Assembly: GCA_040219135.1 (NCBI GenBank)
Contig: JAVJTA010000015.1
Span: 1 to 64,000, forward strand
Length of the DNA stretch: 64,000 bases
Reading direction: 5' to 3'
DNA from: UBA7803 sp040219135
Lineage (GTDB): Bacteria; Pseudomonadota; Gammaproteobacteria; Pseudomonadales; Azotimanducaceae
The notes under the pieces were generated by a model, which made no database searches, was not told the origin of the DNA, and was given only the letters and a program-made list of their open reading frames with translations. This document shows positions 1 to 7,431 of this stretch, piece by piece. The position numbers and the translations under genes are program-made. How positions within the stretch are numbered: the stretch's first letter is position 1; every line of letters starts with the position of its first letter.

Positions 1-1
1 G

Positions 2-112
2 CTCGTCAGCTTCATGGAGTATGATCTGGGCTTCTTCGACCAGGATCAGGATCGGGTGGAACCCGCAAAGAACCCGTTTACACCGAAAGTGTTACCTATG
101 TCTTCGGTATAA
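2..112 (+). pseudogene. IS transposase, C-terminal fragment
   Basis: The window opens inside an open frame of 36 codons that ends in TAA at 110-112. The peptide contains SFMEYDLGFF and then NPFTPKVLPMS, which resembles the C-terminus of integrase-core (DDE) transposases of the IS481 kind. I recognise this from memory of the family, not from a search. Everything upstream lies outside the window, so it may be the end of an intact IS or only a scrap. The sequence after the stop (113-149) has no gene and would hold the right end of the element. Confidence 0.55.
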
Positions 113-149
113 AACGTAACCCATGTCTCCGGGTTGCACCGAGAGAAAG

Positions 150-200
150 TGGCTCCGCCTGCTGGGCTCGAACCAGCGACCCGCTGATTAACAGTCAGCT
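150..200 (-). tRNA. tRNA-Asn(GTT) 3' half, truncated
   Basis: Read on the minus strand from 200 to 150, the sequence gives a perfect 5-bp anticodon stem (GCTGA/TCAGC) around the loop CTGTTAA with anticodon GTT. A variable loop follows, then a perfect T stem (GCTGG/CCAGC) around TTCGAGC, then the 3' acceptor strand ending GCCA. The D arm and the 5' acceptor strand that should lie above 200 are absent, and no ACCGACTGAGC-like complement is seen. A 3' tRNA half of this length is the usual footprint of a tRNA-targeting integrase (att site). From 201 to 334 I see nothing else. Confidence 0.8.
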
Positions 201-334
201 AGTGATACGTTGCATTTCTGATTCATGTCAGCGTGTTTGAGCATTCTACGGGCCCCACTCCGCAAGCTGCATGGGGTCGTTCTCGCCTCCGGACCCGAGG
301 TACCTTACAGTGGCATCAGCTCCCAGGAGCCCGG

Positions 335-1513
335 ATGACCCACACCCTCCGCCACTCCACCACCGTCGCCGGTATCGGCGAGACCCCCTATTACAAGCGC
401 GGTGAGTCCCTCGACCCCGAATTCAAGCTCGCCCTGAAAGCCATCCTCGCCGCCTGCGAAGACGCCGGCATCTCCCCCACCGATATCGACGGCTTTGCCT
501 CCTACAGCAACGACCGCAGCGATCCGTCCCGGCTCGCGGCAGCGCTAGGCTGCAAGGAGCTGCGTTTCGCCAGCATGCAGTGGGGCGGCGGTGGGGGTGG
601 CGGCTCGGCGGCGGTGGCGAACGCGGCGGCCGCCATCGCCGGTGGGCTGGCGGAGTGCGTGGTGGTGTTCCGGGCCCTCGCCCAGGGCCAGTTCGGGCGC
701 TTCGGCCAGGGGCCGCGGCGCAACACCATCGCCGGCGAGTTCGCCCACACGGTGCCCTACGGGCTGATGTCGCCGGCGCAGATGTTCGCCATGAAGGTGG
801 TGCGCTTCATGCACGAGCACGGGGTCGAGCAGTCGGCGCTGCGGGCCGTGGCGCTCGCTGCCTACCACCACGCCCAGAACAACCCCCGCGCGGTGATGTA
901 CGGGCGGCCTCTGGACGAGGCGGCCTACGATGCCTCGCGCTGGATCGTCGAGCCGTTCCACCTCTACGACTGCTGCCTGGAGAACGACGGTGCCGCCGCC
1001 CTGGTGCTGGTGGCGGCGGACCGCGCGGGCGAGTTTCCTCACCCGCCCTGCTACCTGATGGGCGCGGTGGCGGGCTCCCAGCATCGCGCCGGAGCATCGG
1101 TACACAACGCGCCGCTCTATGCGACCTCGACGTTCACCACCCTGGCGCCCCGGCTTTACGAAATGGCCGGGGTCCGCCCCGGGGATGTGAACGTGCTGCA
1201 GAGCTACGAGAACTTCACCGGCGGGGTGCTGATGAGCCTGGTGGAGTTCGGCTTCTGCGAACCCGATGCCTGCAACGAGTTCTTCGTCAAGGAGCGCTTC
1301 ATCGCGCCGGTTGGCGAGCTGCCGCTCAACACCAGCGGCGGCAACCTGGCCGAGTGCTACATGCACGGCCTGGGGCTGAACCTCGAGGCGGTGCGCCAGA
1401 TCCGCGGCACCTCCACCAGCCAGGTGCCGAACGCGAACGTTTCCATGGTGATCTCCGGGCCCATGGTCACCCCGGTGAGCGCCTGCATCTTCGGCGGGTC
1501 GAGCACGCTGTGA
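335..1513 (+). CDS. thiolase-fold protein, Ltp2/SCPx-like (probable acyl-CoA lyase)
   Basis: A 392-residue thiolase-superfamily protein. The ATG at 335 is chosen over the longer frame from 233 because AGGAG lies 5 bases upstream and the family's N-terminal VAGIGETPYYKRG follows. Where true thiolases carry the nucleophilic Cys, this protein has an octaglycine run (residues about 88-95, WGGGGGGGGS). This is typical of the SCP-x/Ltp2 branch, some members of which are retro-aldolases for steroid side chains rather than thiolases. The C-terminal HGLGLNLEAVRQIRG block is also typical. The stop overlaps the start of a DUF35 gene, the usual obligate partner. Substrate unknown; an acyl-CoA derived from a steroid or branched chain is an inference from family and neighbours. 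Confidence 0.85.
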   Translation: MTHTLRHSTTVAGIGETPYYKRGESLDPEFKLALKAILAACEDAGISPTDIDGFASYSNDRSDPSRLAAALGCKELRFASMQWGGGGGGGSAAVANAAAAIAGGLAECVVVFRALAQGQFGRFGQGPRRNTIAGEFAHTVPYGLMSPAQMFAMKVVRFMHEHGVEQSALRAVALAAYHHAQNNPRAVMYGRPLDEAAYDASRWIVEPFHLYDCCLENDGAAALVLVAADRAGEFPHPPCYLMGAVAGSQHRAGASVHNAPLYATSTFTTLAPRLYEMAGVRPGDVNVLQSYENFTGGVLMSLVEFGFCEPDACNEFFVKERFIAPVGELPLNTSGGNLAECYMHGLGLNLEAVRQIRGTSTSQVPNANVSMVISGPMVTPVSACIFGGSSTL

Positions 1514-1953
1514 GCGCTTACTACCTGAATCCCGGTCTGCCCCAGCCGCAGCCCTCGCCGGACGGGCTGGACGCGCCGTTCTGGGCCGGACTCGCCGAGG
1601 AACGGATACTGATCCAGCGCTGCCGCGCCTGCCGCGGCTGGCAGTGGGGGCCGGAGTTCGTCTGTCATCAGTGCCTGGCCGACGAGCTCGCCTTCGAGCC
1701 GGTGCCGGGCGAAGGCGTCATCTACAGCTACGAGCGGGTCTGGCATCCGGTGCATCCCGCACTCAAGGACCAGGGCCCGTACCTGATCGTGCTGGTGGAA
1801 CTGCCCCAGGCCGGCGGCGTGCGGCTGGTGGGCAATCTGCTGGGGGATCCGCATCAGGCGGTGGTCATCGGTGCACCGGTGACCGCCGTATTCGAACATC
1901 ATCGCGACGCCGAGCCGCCGTTCACGCTGCTGCAGTGGACGGCCGCCGGCTGA
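1510..1953 (+). CDS. DUF35 OB-fold/zinc-ribbon partner of the thiolase-like protein
   Basis: A 147-residue protein starting at GTG 1510, which overlaps the preceding TGA by four bases, so the two are translationally coupled. A zinc ribbon is visible at CRACRGWQWGPEFVCHQC (C-x2-C...C-x2-C), followed by an OB-fold with GVIYSYERVWHPVHP and GAPVTAVFE. DUF35 proteins form complexes with non-Cys thiolase-like lyases (for example ChsH2/Ltp2 in sterol side-chain cleavage) and position the CoA ester. The gene order and overlap here are exactly those of such a pair. Confidence 0.9.
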   Translation: MSAYYLNPGLPQPQPSPDGLDAPFWAGLAEERILIQRCRACRGWQWGPEFVCHQCLADELAFEPVPGEGVIYSYERVWHPVHPALKDQGPYLIVLVELPQAGGVRLVGNLLGDPHQAVVIGAPVTAVFEHHRDAEPPFTLLQWTAAG

Positions 1954-1975
1954 GTCATTTCCGGGAGGAACCGTC

Positions 1976-3175
1976 ATGTCCGAAGCCATAGTCGACCCCG
2001 CCAACCGCTGGCGCCAGGAGACCCCGGGCAGCGCCGACTGGCCGCGCTCGCCGCGTCCGGGGGCTGCCAACAAGTACTTCATGGTCTCCGCCGACTGCCA
2101 CGCCAACGAGCCCCACGACTTTCTGGTCAGCCGCATCGAGGAGAAGTACAAATCGCGCCTGCCGCGGGTGGAGACGGACGAAAACGGCGAGAAGTGGCAG
2201 GTCACCGAGGGTTACCGGCCGGTGCGGCTGCGCTTCAAGCAGCCGCTGGAAGGCGAGGACGGCCGCCGCAATGGCTCCGGCGCCACGCCCGAGGAGCGCT
2301 TGGCGGACATGGAACTCGACGGCATCGACGCCGAGGTGATCTTCCCGAACAAGGGGCTCGCCATGTGGGCGACGCCCGATCCGGTGTTCGCCATGGCCCA
2401 GTGCCGCTGCTGGAACGACTGGGCCTGGGAGACCTTCGGGCCCTACAACGACCGCATGTCGCCCATGGCCTGCCTGGCCACCGGCGACCTGGAGGGCTCC
2501 ATCGCCGAGATCGAGCGCGTGGCGAAGCTCGGCTTCCGCGGCCTCACCCTGCCGAGCAAGCCCATCTTCGGGGCCCACGACGTGCAGCAGCCGAACTACA
2601 ACCTGCCCATGTTCGACCCGCTGTGGGCGGCGATTCAGGATGCCGACCTGCCGATCACGTTTCATGTCTCCACCGGGCGCGACCCGCGCGCCGCCAAGGG
2701 CAACGGCGGGGCGGTGATCAACTACGTCTCGCACTCGCTCTCGCCCACCATCGAGCCGCTGGCGAACCTGTGCGCTTCCGGCGTGCTGGAGCGCTTTCCG
2801 AAGCTGCGCTTCGCCACCATCGAGGCCGGCATCGGCTGGGTCGCCTGGGTGCTCGCCGCTATGGACGAGGCCTACCTCAAGCACCACATGTGGGTGCAGC
2901 CGAAGCTGAAGGCGCTGCCTAGCGAGTACTTCCGCGCCCACGGCTTCGCCAGCTTCCAGGAGGACGAGCCGGGCCTGCACGACGCCCAGCTCCACAACCT
3001 CGCCGACAACTTCATGTGGGCCAACGACTACCCGCACCACGAGGGCACCTGGCCGCATTCCGCCGCCGCCATCGAGCGGACCATGGGGTTTCTGACGGAC
3101 GAGGAGCGGGGGAAGATTCTCGGGGGGAACGCGGCGCGGTTTTTCGGGTTTGAGGTGCCGGAGGGGTATCGGTGA
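1976..3175 (+). CDS. amidohydrolase-family metal-dependent hydrolase (Amidohydro_2)
   Basis: A 399-residue TIM-barrel hydrolase/decarboxylase of the Amidohydro_2 type. GGGAGGA lies just before the ATG. Metal-site motifs are visible in order: SADCHANEP near residue 40 (a DxH variant), FHVS near 222, EAGIGW near 284 and DYPHHEGTWPHS near 348. Relatives include 2-amino-3-carboxymuconate semialdehyde decarboxylase-like enzymes and many uncharacterised hydrolases clustered with CoA-ester catabolism. It follows the DUF35 gene by 22 bases and is probably the third gene of that operon. The reaction cannot be told from sequence. Confidence 0.85.
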   Translation: MSEAIVDPANRWRQETPGSADWPRSPRPGAANKYFMVSADCHANEPHDFLVSRIEEKYKSRLPRVETDENGEKWQVTEGYRPVRLRFKQPLEGEDGRRNGSGATPEERLADMELDGIDAEVIFPNKGLAMWATPDPVFAMAQCRCWNDWAWETFGPYNDRMSPMACLATGDLEGSIAEIERVAKLGFRGLTLPSKPIFGAHDVQQPNYNLPMFDPLWAAIQDADLPITFHVSTGRDPRAAKGNGGAVINYVSHSLSPTIEPLANLCASGVLERFPKLRFATIEAGIGWVAWVLAAMDEAYLKHHMWVQPKLKALPSEYFRAHGFASFQEDEPGLHDAQLHNLADNFMWANDYPHHEGTWPHSAAAIERTMGFLTDEERGKILGGNAARFFGFEVPEGYR

Positions 3176-3190
3176 TGGAGGCAGATTGAT

Positions 3191-3439
3191 ATGACGACCA
3201 GCGCAGCATTCACCGACATCTCGCCCCACGGCATCTGGGTTCTGGTCGATGAGGAGGAGATCTTCCTCCCGTACGAGTCCTTTCCGTGGTTCAGGACGGG
3301 CTCAGTGGAAGCGGTGTTCAACGTCGAACGGCAGTCACCGGGCCATTTCTACTGGCCTGACCTGGACGTGGATCTGGGTATCGACTCCATGCGCCATCCG
3401 GAGCGGTATCCGTTGACGTCGGTAGAGGTGCGCGACTAG
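3191..3439 (+). CDS. DUF2442 protein
   Basis: An 82-residue protein with the DUF2442 signature: DISPHGIWVLVDEEEIFLPYESFPWF, then SPGHFYWPDLDVDLGID and a terminal HPERYPL. GGAG lies about ten bases before the ATG. DUF2442 genes usually sit beside DUF4160 genes and are suspected to be toxin-antitoxin-like. Here no DUF4160 partner is present, and the gene lies at the edge of a TA-rich stretch. Confidence 0.85.
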   Translation: MTTSAAFTDISPHGIWVLVDEEEIFLPYESFPWFRTGSVEAVFNVERQSPGHFYWPDLDVDLGIDSMRHPERYPLTSVEVRD

Positions 3440-3523
3440 CGCCGGCGTTTGCCTGCGTTGGACGGCACAGCATCTATCCTGCGCCTCTTTGCGGGCCCGC
3501 CAAACGCCCAATCCTATACGCCA

Positions 3524-3551
3524 TTGACGCACTACGTCATTGACTTATACT
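3524..3551 (+). promoter_or_regulatory. brnT promoter with overlapping inverted repeat
   Basis: A -35 TTGACG (3524-3529), a 16-bp spacer and a -10 TATACT (3546-3551) precede the GTG of brnT at 3559 by only seven bases, so the mRNA is probably leaderless. The inverted repeat TGACG-CACTA-CGTCA (3525-3539) overlaps the -35 and is a likely operator for the XRE antitoxin. Confidence 0.6.
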
Positions 3552-3558
3552 CAAGTCC

Positions 3559-3849
3559 GTGAGATTCGAGTGGGACGACGCCAAGGATCGTAGCAACCAG
3601 CAGAAGCACGGCTTGTCGTTCTCTGAGGCCATACAGCTCTTTCAAAGCGGGCAGGACTATCTAGAGATCTTCGACGTTGCTCATTCGCAAGAAGAAGATC
3701 GCTTCATCGCAATCGGTGAGCTTCACCGCGGAGTCGCGGTGGTGATCTACACAGAACGAGATGAAGATGTTGTTCGCATCATCGGAGCCCGCATGGCGAC
3801 GAATCGAGAGCGCGACCGTTTTCGGGAACACATGGATCAATACAGATGA
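3559..3849 (+). CDS. brnT: BrnT family type II toxin
   Basis: A 96-residue BrnT toxin, an RNase of RelE-like fold. The family hallmarks are visible: FEWDDAKDRSNQQKHGLSFSEA at the N-terminus and VVRIIGARMATNRERDRF near the C-terminus. The start is GTG, placed directly behind the -10 box. The stop overlaps the next gene's ATG (ATGA, 3846-3849). In the classical module the partner is BrnA. Here it is an XRE-type protein, a variant arrangement. The antitoxin complex is expected to repress the promoter at 3524-3551. Confidence 0.93.
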   Translation: MRFEWDDAKDRSNQQKHGLSFSEAIQLFQSGQDYLEIFDVAHSQEEDRFIAIGELHRGVAVVIYTERDEDVVRIIGARMATNRERDRFREHMDQYR

Positions 3850-4136
3850 GTGACATCCCAGAAATTTCAGACGAGCAGTTTGGGAAAGCTATACCGGCGA
3901 AGATCAGGGCCCGGCTTTCGCGGGAAGGCGTTGCCTCTGGGGATGACATCGCTGCACTGAGACGATTCATCGGGCTTAGCCAGGCGGAGTTCGCTCGTGC
4001 AATGGAGATCAGTGTTCATACCTTGCGGAATTGGGAACAAGGTCGGCGGAAGCCCGACGGGCCGGCTCTTGCGCTGCTAAGAATTGCAGCGCGCCATCCA
4101 AGGATCATTAGAGAGAACCTTGATTCTGCTGCGTAG
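3846..4136 (+). CDS. XRE-type helix-turn-helix antitoxin paired with BrnT
   Basis: A 96-residue protein beginning SDIPEISDEQFGKAIPAK, with a C-terminal HTH_XRE domain (residues about 36-85): IGLSQAEFARAMEISVHTLRNWEQGRRKP. It overlaps brnT by four bases and is the presumed antitoxin and autorepressor. The N-terminal segment that would wrap the toxin is short, and no BrnA sequence is seen. The 264 bases after it, to 4400, hold no recognisable gene apart from the operator of the next module. Confidence 0.85.
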   Translation: MSDIPEISDEQFGKAIPAKIRARLSREGVASGDDIAALRRFIGLSQAEFARAMEISVHTLRNWEQGRRKPDGPALALLRIAARHPRIIRENLDSAA

Positions 4137-4360
4137 TGCCGTCCAACAATGGCGATGCAGCGACCGTCCAAACCGTCACTGAAATTGCTTTCGCAATCTG
4201 GCCGCCGGCTTGCTCGGCTTCTGATCGCCGGCGATTTGTCGCATTTGCAACGAATCGCCCGGGTCGAACACCGCAAACGCCGATAGCCACTGTCCGCTCC
4301 CTCCTTCGAAAACCCTCATCGAAGATTGGTCATCCAGGGCTCGCCGTTCTGACAGTATAG

Positions 4361-4384
4361 GACTATAGTCATGACCATAGTCAT
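4361..4384 (+). promoter_or_regulatory. operator of the Phd/VapC module
   Basis: A perfect palindrome GACTATAGTC (4361-4370) is followed directly by the near-palindrome ATGACCATAGTCAT (4371-4384). Together they form two adjacent dyads sharing TATAGTC/ATAGTCAT half-sites, as expected for cooperative binding of Phd/YefM dimers. A candidate -10 (TATAGG, 4356-4361) abuts the first dyad. Confidence 0.6.
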
Positions 4385-4400
4385 ATCTGAGATCTCCACG

Positions 4401-4625
4401 ATGGACATCATCAAGGCCTCGGAATTCAAGGCGAAGTGCCTGAACCTCATGGATCAGGTCGCCGCGACGGGCGAGGAGCTGATCATCACGAAGAATGGCA
4501 AGCCGATCGCGAAGCTCGTGCCGGTGGCCGCTTCCTCGAATCTGCTCGGCCTTCATGCGGGCCTGATGGATATCTCCGGCGACATCGAGTCCCCAATCGA
4601 GGTCGACTGGGAAGCCGCCGGGTGA
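4401..4625 (+). CDS. Phd/YefM family antitoxin
   Basis: A 74-residue antitoxin starting MDIIKASEFKAKCLNLMDQV, followed by GEELIITKNGKPIAKLVPV, the Phd/YefM DNA-binding fold. An upstream in-frame ATG at 4371 would add ten residues but lies inside the operator palindrome, so 4401 is preferred; it also matches the usual family N-terminus. The acidic tail IESPIEVDWEAAG is the toxin-binding part. The stop overlaps the toxin GTG. Confidence 0.9.
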   Translation: MDIIKASEFKAKCLNLMDQVAATGEELIITKNGKPIAKLVPVAASSNLLGLHAGLMDISGDIESPIEVDWEAAG

Positions 4626-5023
4626 TTCTCCTGGATACCCACGTGCTGCTCTGGGCGGACCAGGACAGCGAACGGTTGGGTAGCGAGACGCGTCGCACGG
4701 TGGATTCCGCCTTCGCCGAGAGCGGGGTCGCGGTAAGCGCGATCGCTTTCTGGGAGATTGCGATGCTCAGGCAGAAGGCGCGATTGAAAACGTCGTTGGA
4801 TCTTGCCTCGTGGCGCCGAGACCTGCTGACCGCGGGCCTGGTCGAGTTGGCAGTCGATGGGGCAACGGGCATCGAGGCGACCCGCCTCGAGCAGCTCCAT
4901 GGCGATCCCGCGGATCGGATCATTCTGGCGACCGCGATCCGGAACGGCGCCACGCTGCTGACCGCAGACCAGCGCCTGCTTGACTGGCCCGGCACTTTGC
5001 CCCGCCAGGACGCGCGGAACTAG
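4622..5023 (+). CDS. vapC: VapC-type PIN-domain toxin
   Basis: A 133-residue PIN-domain ribonuclease starting at GTG 4622 (GTGA overlap with the antitoxin). The acidic active-site residues are visible: ILLDTHVLLWA (Asp5), the Glu in AIAFWEIAML, and the Asps in DPADRIILATA and LLTADQRLL. It belongs to the Phd-linked VapC branch that cuts tRNA or rRNA. It appears intact. Confidence 0.92.
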   Translation: MILLDTHVLLWADQDSERLGSETRRTVDSAFAESGVAVSAIAFWEIAMLRQKARLKTSLDLASWRRDLLTAGLVELAVDGATGIEATRLEQLHGDPADRIILATAIRNGATLLTADQRLLDWPGTLPRQDARN

Positions 5024-5084
5024 CAGGCATCAGTCTCCATCCCCAGAGCGGGATTGGAAACGACTCGCCGCGCTCCACGACCCC

Positions 5085-5318
5085 CTAGAGACCGTCAGCT
5101 GACGCGCTGTCGAAGTCCCTATCTGTCTGAACCGCTTGTGCGCGAGTTCGACGCGACGCTTCTCGCACCCGGCCCTTCAGGTCCTCCCGCTCCAGCGCGC
5201 GTGCATACCGACGTACGGCCTCGCGAATCACCCCGCTGCGCGAGATATCCAGTCTGGATGCCAGGCGGCCGAGGAGGCTGTCTAGTTCGTCGTCCACCCT
5301 GAAGGTGATGGTTTTCAT
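5085..5318 (-). CDS. orphan CopG/RHH antitoxin-like protein
   Basis: A 77-residue ribbon-helix-helix protein: MKTITFRVDDELDSLLGRLA, then ISRSGVIREAVRRYARAL. The acidic/serine tail looks like a toxin-binding segment. No toxin follows on the minus strand: the bases below 5085 hold only the end of vapC on the other strand. It is therefore either an orphan antitoxin left by deletion or a small stand-alone regulator. Confidence 0.75.
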   Translation of the reverse strand: MKTITFRVDDELDSLLGRLASRLDISRSGVIREAVRRYARALEREDLKGRVREASRRTRAQAVQTDRDFDSASADGL

Positions 5319-5443
5319 CTGCGTCGACCTTCATCTGCCAGACGCGGTTGTTGCTTCCTGGCAACCTGTTCAGTTTTTCCGAAAGGCATTTTGCGCTGAT
5401 TTAGAGAATTCCGCTTAGAAACGATGGCGGATGCTGCGGTGCG

Positions 5444-6193
5444 CTACACCGCCGGCGCAGGCAACCGGCCCGCAACGAGAAACACCTCCCGCGCATAAGC
5501 CACCACCTCGTGCGCTCCGCGCTCCCGCCAGGTCACGCGCTCGGCGGAGGTTTCGCAGGTCCACGGCGCCTGCGCGCGCGGCGACTTGTCGGCCAGGGCC
5601 GATGGCCCGAACAGGGCCGCATTCAGCCCGCGTTCCGGATCCCGCGCCGAGGTGAACGTGAACGCCTCGACCGCGTGCTCGCGCATCGCCGTGCCCAGCG
5701 CCTGGGTCGCGGTGTAGTCGACGGGCGAGGTCAGCGCCGCCGCGTGGGCCGAGAACGGCGGCTGCTCCAGACGTAGTCCCCGGGCCGTGCGAAAGCGCGC
5801 CCGGAAGGCGGTGTGGCGGGTGAGCAGGGGCGCGGGAAACGGCGTCGCCGGGCCGGCGGCGAACACGAACCGATAGTAGGCTGCCTCGGCGAGCAGGGCC
5901 GTGCGGTGGATCGAGCCGTAGAACAGGCTCGGCTCGAAGCGGCCGCCGAAGCGCGAGCCGTGGCGCAGCGGCGGGTAGCGGAACGGCGTGGCCAGCAGGT
6001 AGTGGAGCCCTTCGGTGCCGGGGCGTTGCGGTTTGGTCCGTTCCAGCAACTGTTCGAGGGCCGCCTGTTCCTCGAGGGTGTCGACCAGGGCGTTGGTGGC
6101 GATCTCCTCCTGGCTTTCCACCATGCGCCAGAGGGTGCCGGTCAGGGTGGCGGGTTCTGTCTGTCCGGCGCAGGCTCGCCAGATGTCGCTCAT
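5444..6193 (-). CDS. RES-domain toxin (NAD+ phosphorylase type)
   Basis: A 249-residue RES-domain protein, longer than minimal RES toxins because of an N-terminal helical part. The RES core is visible as GSRFGGRFEPSLFYGS (Arg and Tyr of the NAD pocket), followed by AEAAYYRFVF, and later the Ser/Glu-containing C-terminal part. Characterised RES toxins degrade NAD+ by phosphorolysis. It lies 33 bases downstream of its Xre/MbcA antitoxin, in the usual antitoxin-first order. Confidence 0.88.
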   Translation of the reverse strand: MSDIWRACAGQTEPATLTGTLWRMVESQEEIATNALVDTLEEQAALEQLLERTKPQRPGTEGLHYLLATPFRYPPLRHGSRFGGRFEPSLFYGSIHRTALLAEAAYYRFVFAAGPATPFPAPLLTRHTAFRARFRTARGLRLEQPPFSAHAAALTSPVDYTATQALGTAMREHAVEAFTFTSARDPERGLNAALFGPSALADKSPRAQAPWTCETSAERVTWRERGAHEVVAYAREVFLVAGRLPAPAV

Positions 6194-6226
6194 CGCGCGC
6201 GGCTCACCGCTTGGCGTCCGCAGCGA

Positions 6227-6583
6227 TCAGAGCTTGCCGCGGATGGCGTCGACGTAGGCGAGCACTTCGGTGAGCCCGGTCACCTGGCGGATCTGCTCCC
6301 GCGGCACGCCCCCGGTGTGATGGTTCTCGGTTTCCATCCAGTGCTGCATGGCCTCGGCGTCGCCGCCCACCAGCGCGAACAGCGAGCGGTACAGTCGGAT
6401 CAGCAGGGCTGCGAGCTCGCCCGGCTTGCTGTCCGGGTCGATACCGCGGCGCAGGCTGGTGCGGTCGCGGCCGACCACGGCGCCGATCTCGGTCTGGGTC
6501 AGACCGAGCGCCTTGCCGGCGCGCAGCGTGGCCCTGGTCAGGGTCTGATCGAGGGCGGGGGCGGTGCTGACGGCGGAACGCAT
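6227..6583 (-). CDS. Xre/MbcA/ParS-type antitoxin of the RES module
   Basis: A 118-residue antitoxin. The N-terminal HTH covers about residues 17-45 (TRATLRAGKALGLTQTEIGAVVGRDRTSLRR). The C-terminal toxin-binding DUF2384-type domain contains LLIRLYRSLFALVGGDAEAMQHWMETEN and GGVPREQI. The family neutralises RES toxins by blocking the active-site entrance and represses its own promoter. A long inverted repeat directly upstream (6605-6632) fits that. Confidence 0.9.
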   Translation of the reverse strand: MRSAVSTAPALDQTLTRATLRAGKALGLTQTEIGAVVGRDRTSLRRGIDPDSKPGELAALLIRLYRSLFALVGGDAEAMQHWMETENHHTGGVPREQIRQVTGLTEVLAYVDAIRGKL

Positions 6584-6604
6584 GGTCGGGTCCGGATGAG
6601 CATT

Positions 6605-6632
6605 TGCGTCATATTGGGCAAAATATGATGCA
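6605..6632 (-). promoter_or_regulatory. operator/promoter of the RES-Xre module
   Basis: Arms TGCGTCATATT (6605-6615) and AATATGATGCA (6622-6632) pair at 10 of 11 positions around a 6-bp centre. CATTTGC occurs as a direct repeat at 6601 and 6631. On the minus strand TTGCAA (6640-6635) and CAATAT (6616-6611), 18 bp apart, form a possible promoter that the repeat covers. Confidence 0.65.
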
Positions 6633-6698
6633 TTTGCAACATAGATTCGCGCTCTGGAGAGCGCTCCTACGGAGCAGGAGGCGGCGGCGATTCGGCCG

Positions 6699-7358
6699 CT
6701 ACGAGGTCATCAACACCGTCTCCGTCGCCCGCCAGCAGTGCCAGGCGGCCGCCGACCGCCAGGGTGCCCAGCGCGCACCGTACTCGCCGAGTTCCTGGGG
6801 CGTCAGCGGCCGGCCGACCAGCTTCTCCGCGCCCTTGCGCACGCCGAGGTCGTCCACCGGCAGCACGTCGGGTCGGCCGAGGGAGAAGATCAGGTACATC
6901 TCCACCGTCCAGCGCCCCACGCCGCGCACTTCGGTGAGGCGTTCGATGATCGCCTCGTCGTCCAGGCGCGCGATGCTGCGCTGCTGGGGGATCACCCGGT
7001 CGAGGCGCCTCATAGCGATGTCGCGGATCGCGGCGATCTTCTGGCGCGACAGGCCGGCGCCGCGCAGGCGTTCCACCGGCGTGTCGAGGATGTCCTCGGG
7101 CGTGGGATGGCGCCGGCCATACAGGGCCATCACCCGGGCGTAGATCGTCCCCGCCGCCTTGCCGGAGAGCTGCTGGTAGACCACGGCGCGGATCAACGCC
7201 TTGTAGGGGTCCTTGAAGCGCTCGAATTTTTCCGGGAACGGCTCGTGATTCGGGACGTGCCGGCGCATGGCCGGGCACACGCGCATCAGGTGGCGCTCGG
7301 CGTCGCCGAGCGGGCGGGACGCGGTTTGTGCCGGGGTGGACGGGTCCAAGGCGGGCAC
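6699..7358 (-). CDS. DNA-3-methyladenine glycosylase II family (AlkA-like)
   Basis: A 219-residue HhH-GPD DNA glycosylase starting at GTG 7358. Visible motifs are FEALIRAVVYQQLSGKAA-like helices near residue 55, the helix-hairpin-helix LTEVRGVGRWTVEMYLIF near residue 145, and the catalytic Asp in VLPVDDLGVRKG. The C-terminal YGARWAPWRSAAAWHCWRA is typical. It removes alkylated bases from DNA. It lacks the N-terminal AlkA_N domain of the E. coli enzyme and so belongs to the short branch. No SOS or Ada site is seen upstream. Confidence 0.9.
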   Translation of the reverse strand: MPALDPSTPAQTASRPLGDAERHLMRVCPAMRRHVPNHEPFPEKFERFKDPYKALIRAVVYQQLSGKAAGTIYARVMALYGRRHPTPEDILDTPVERLRGAGLSRQKIAAIRDIAMRRLDRVIPQQRSIARLDDEAIIERLTEVRGVGRWTVEMYLIFSLGRPDVLPVDDLGVRKGAEKLVGRPLTPQELGEYGARWAPWRSAAAWHCWRATETVLMTS

Positions 7359-7431
7359 GATCCTGTTGTCGGGGGTGAGGCAGGATCATAACCGGGCCCG
7401 GCACTGCGGTCCCCGGCCGGACTTCCGGGCG

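Noticed and set aside
545..1366. A 273-codon frame on the minus strand opposite the thiolase-like gene
   Set aside because: No motif, shadow composition and no ribosome site; the plus-strand gene is clearly real.
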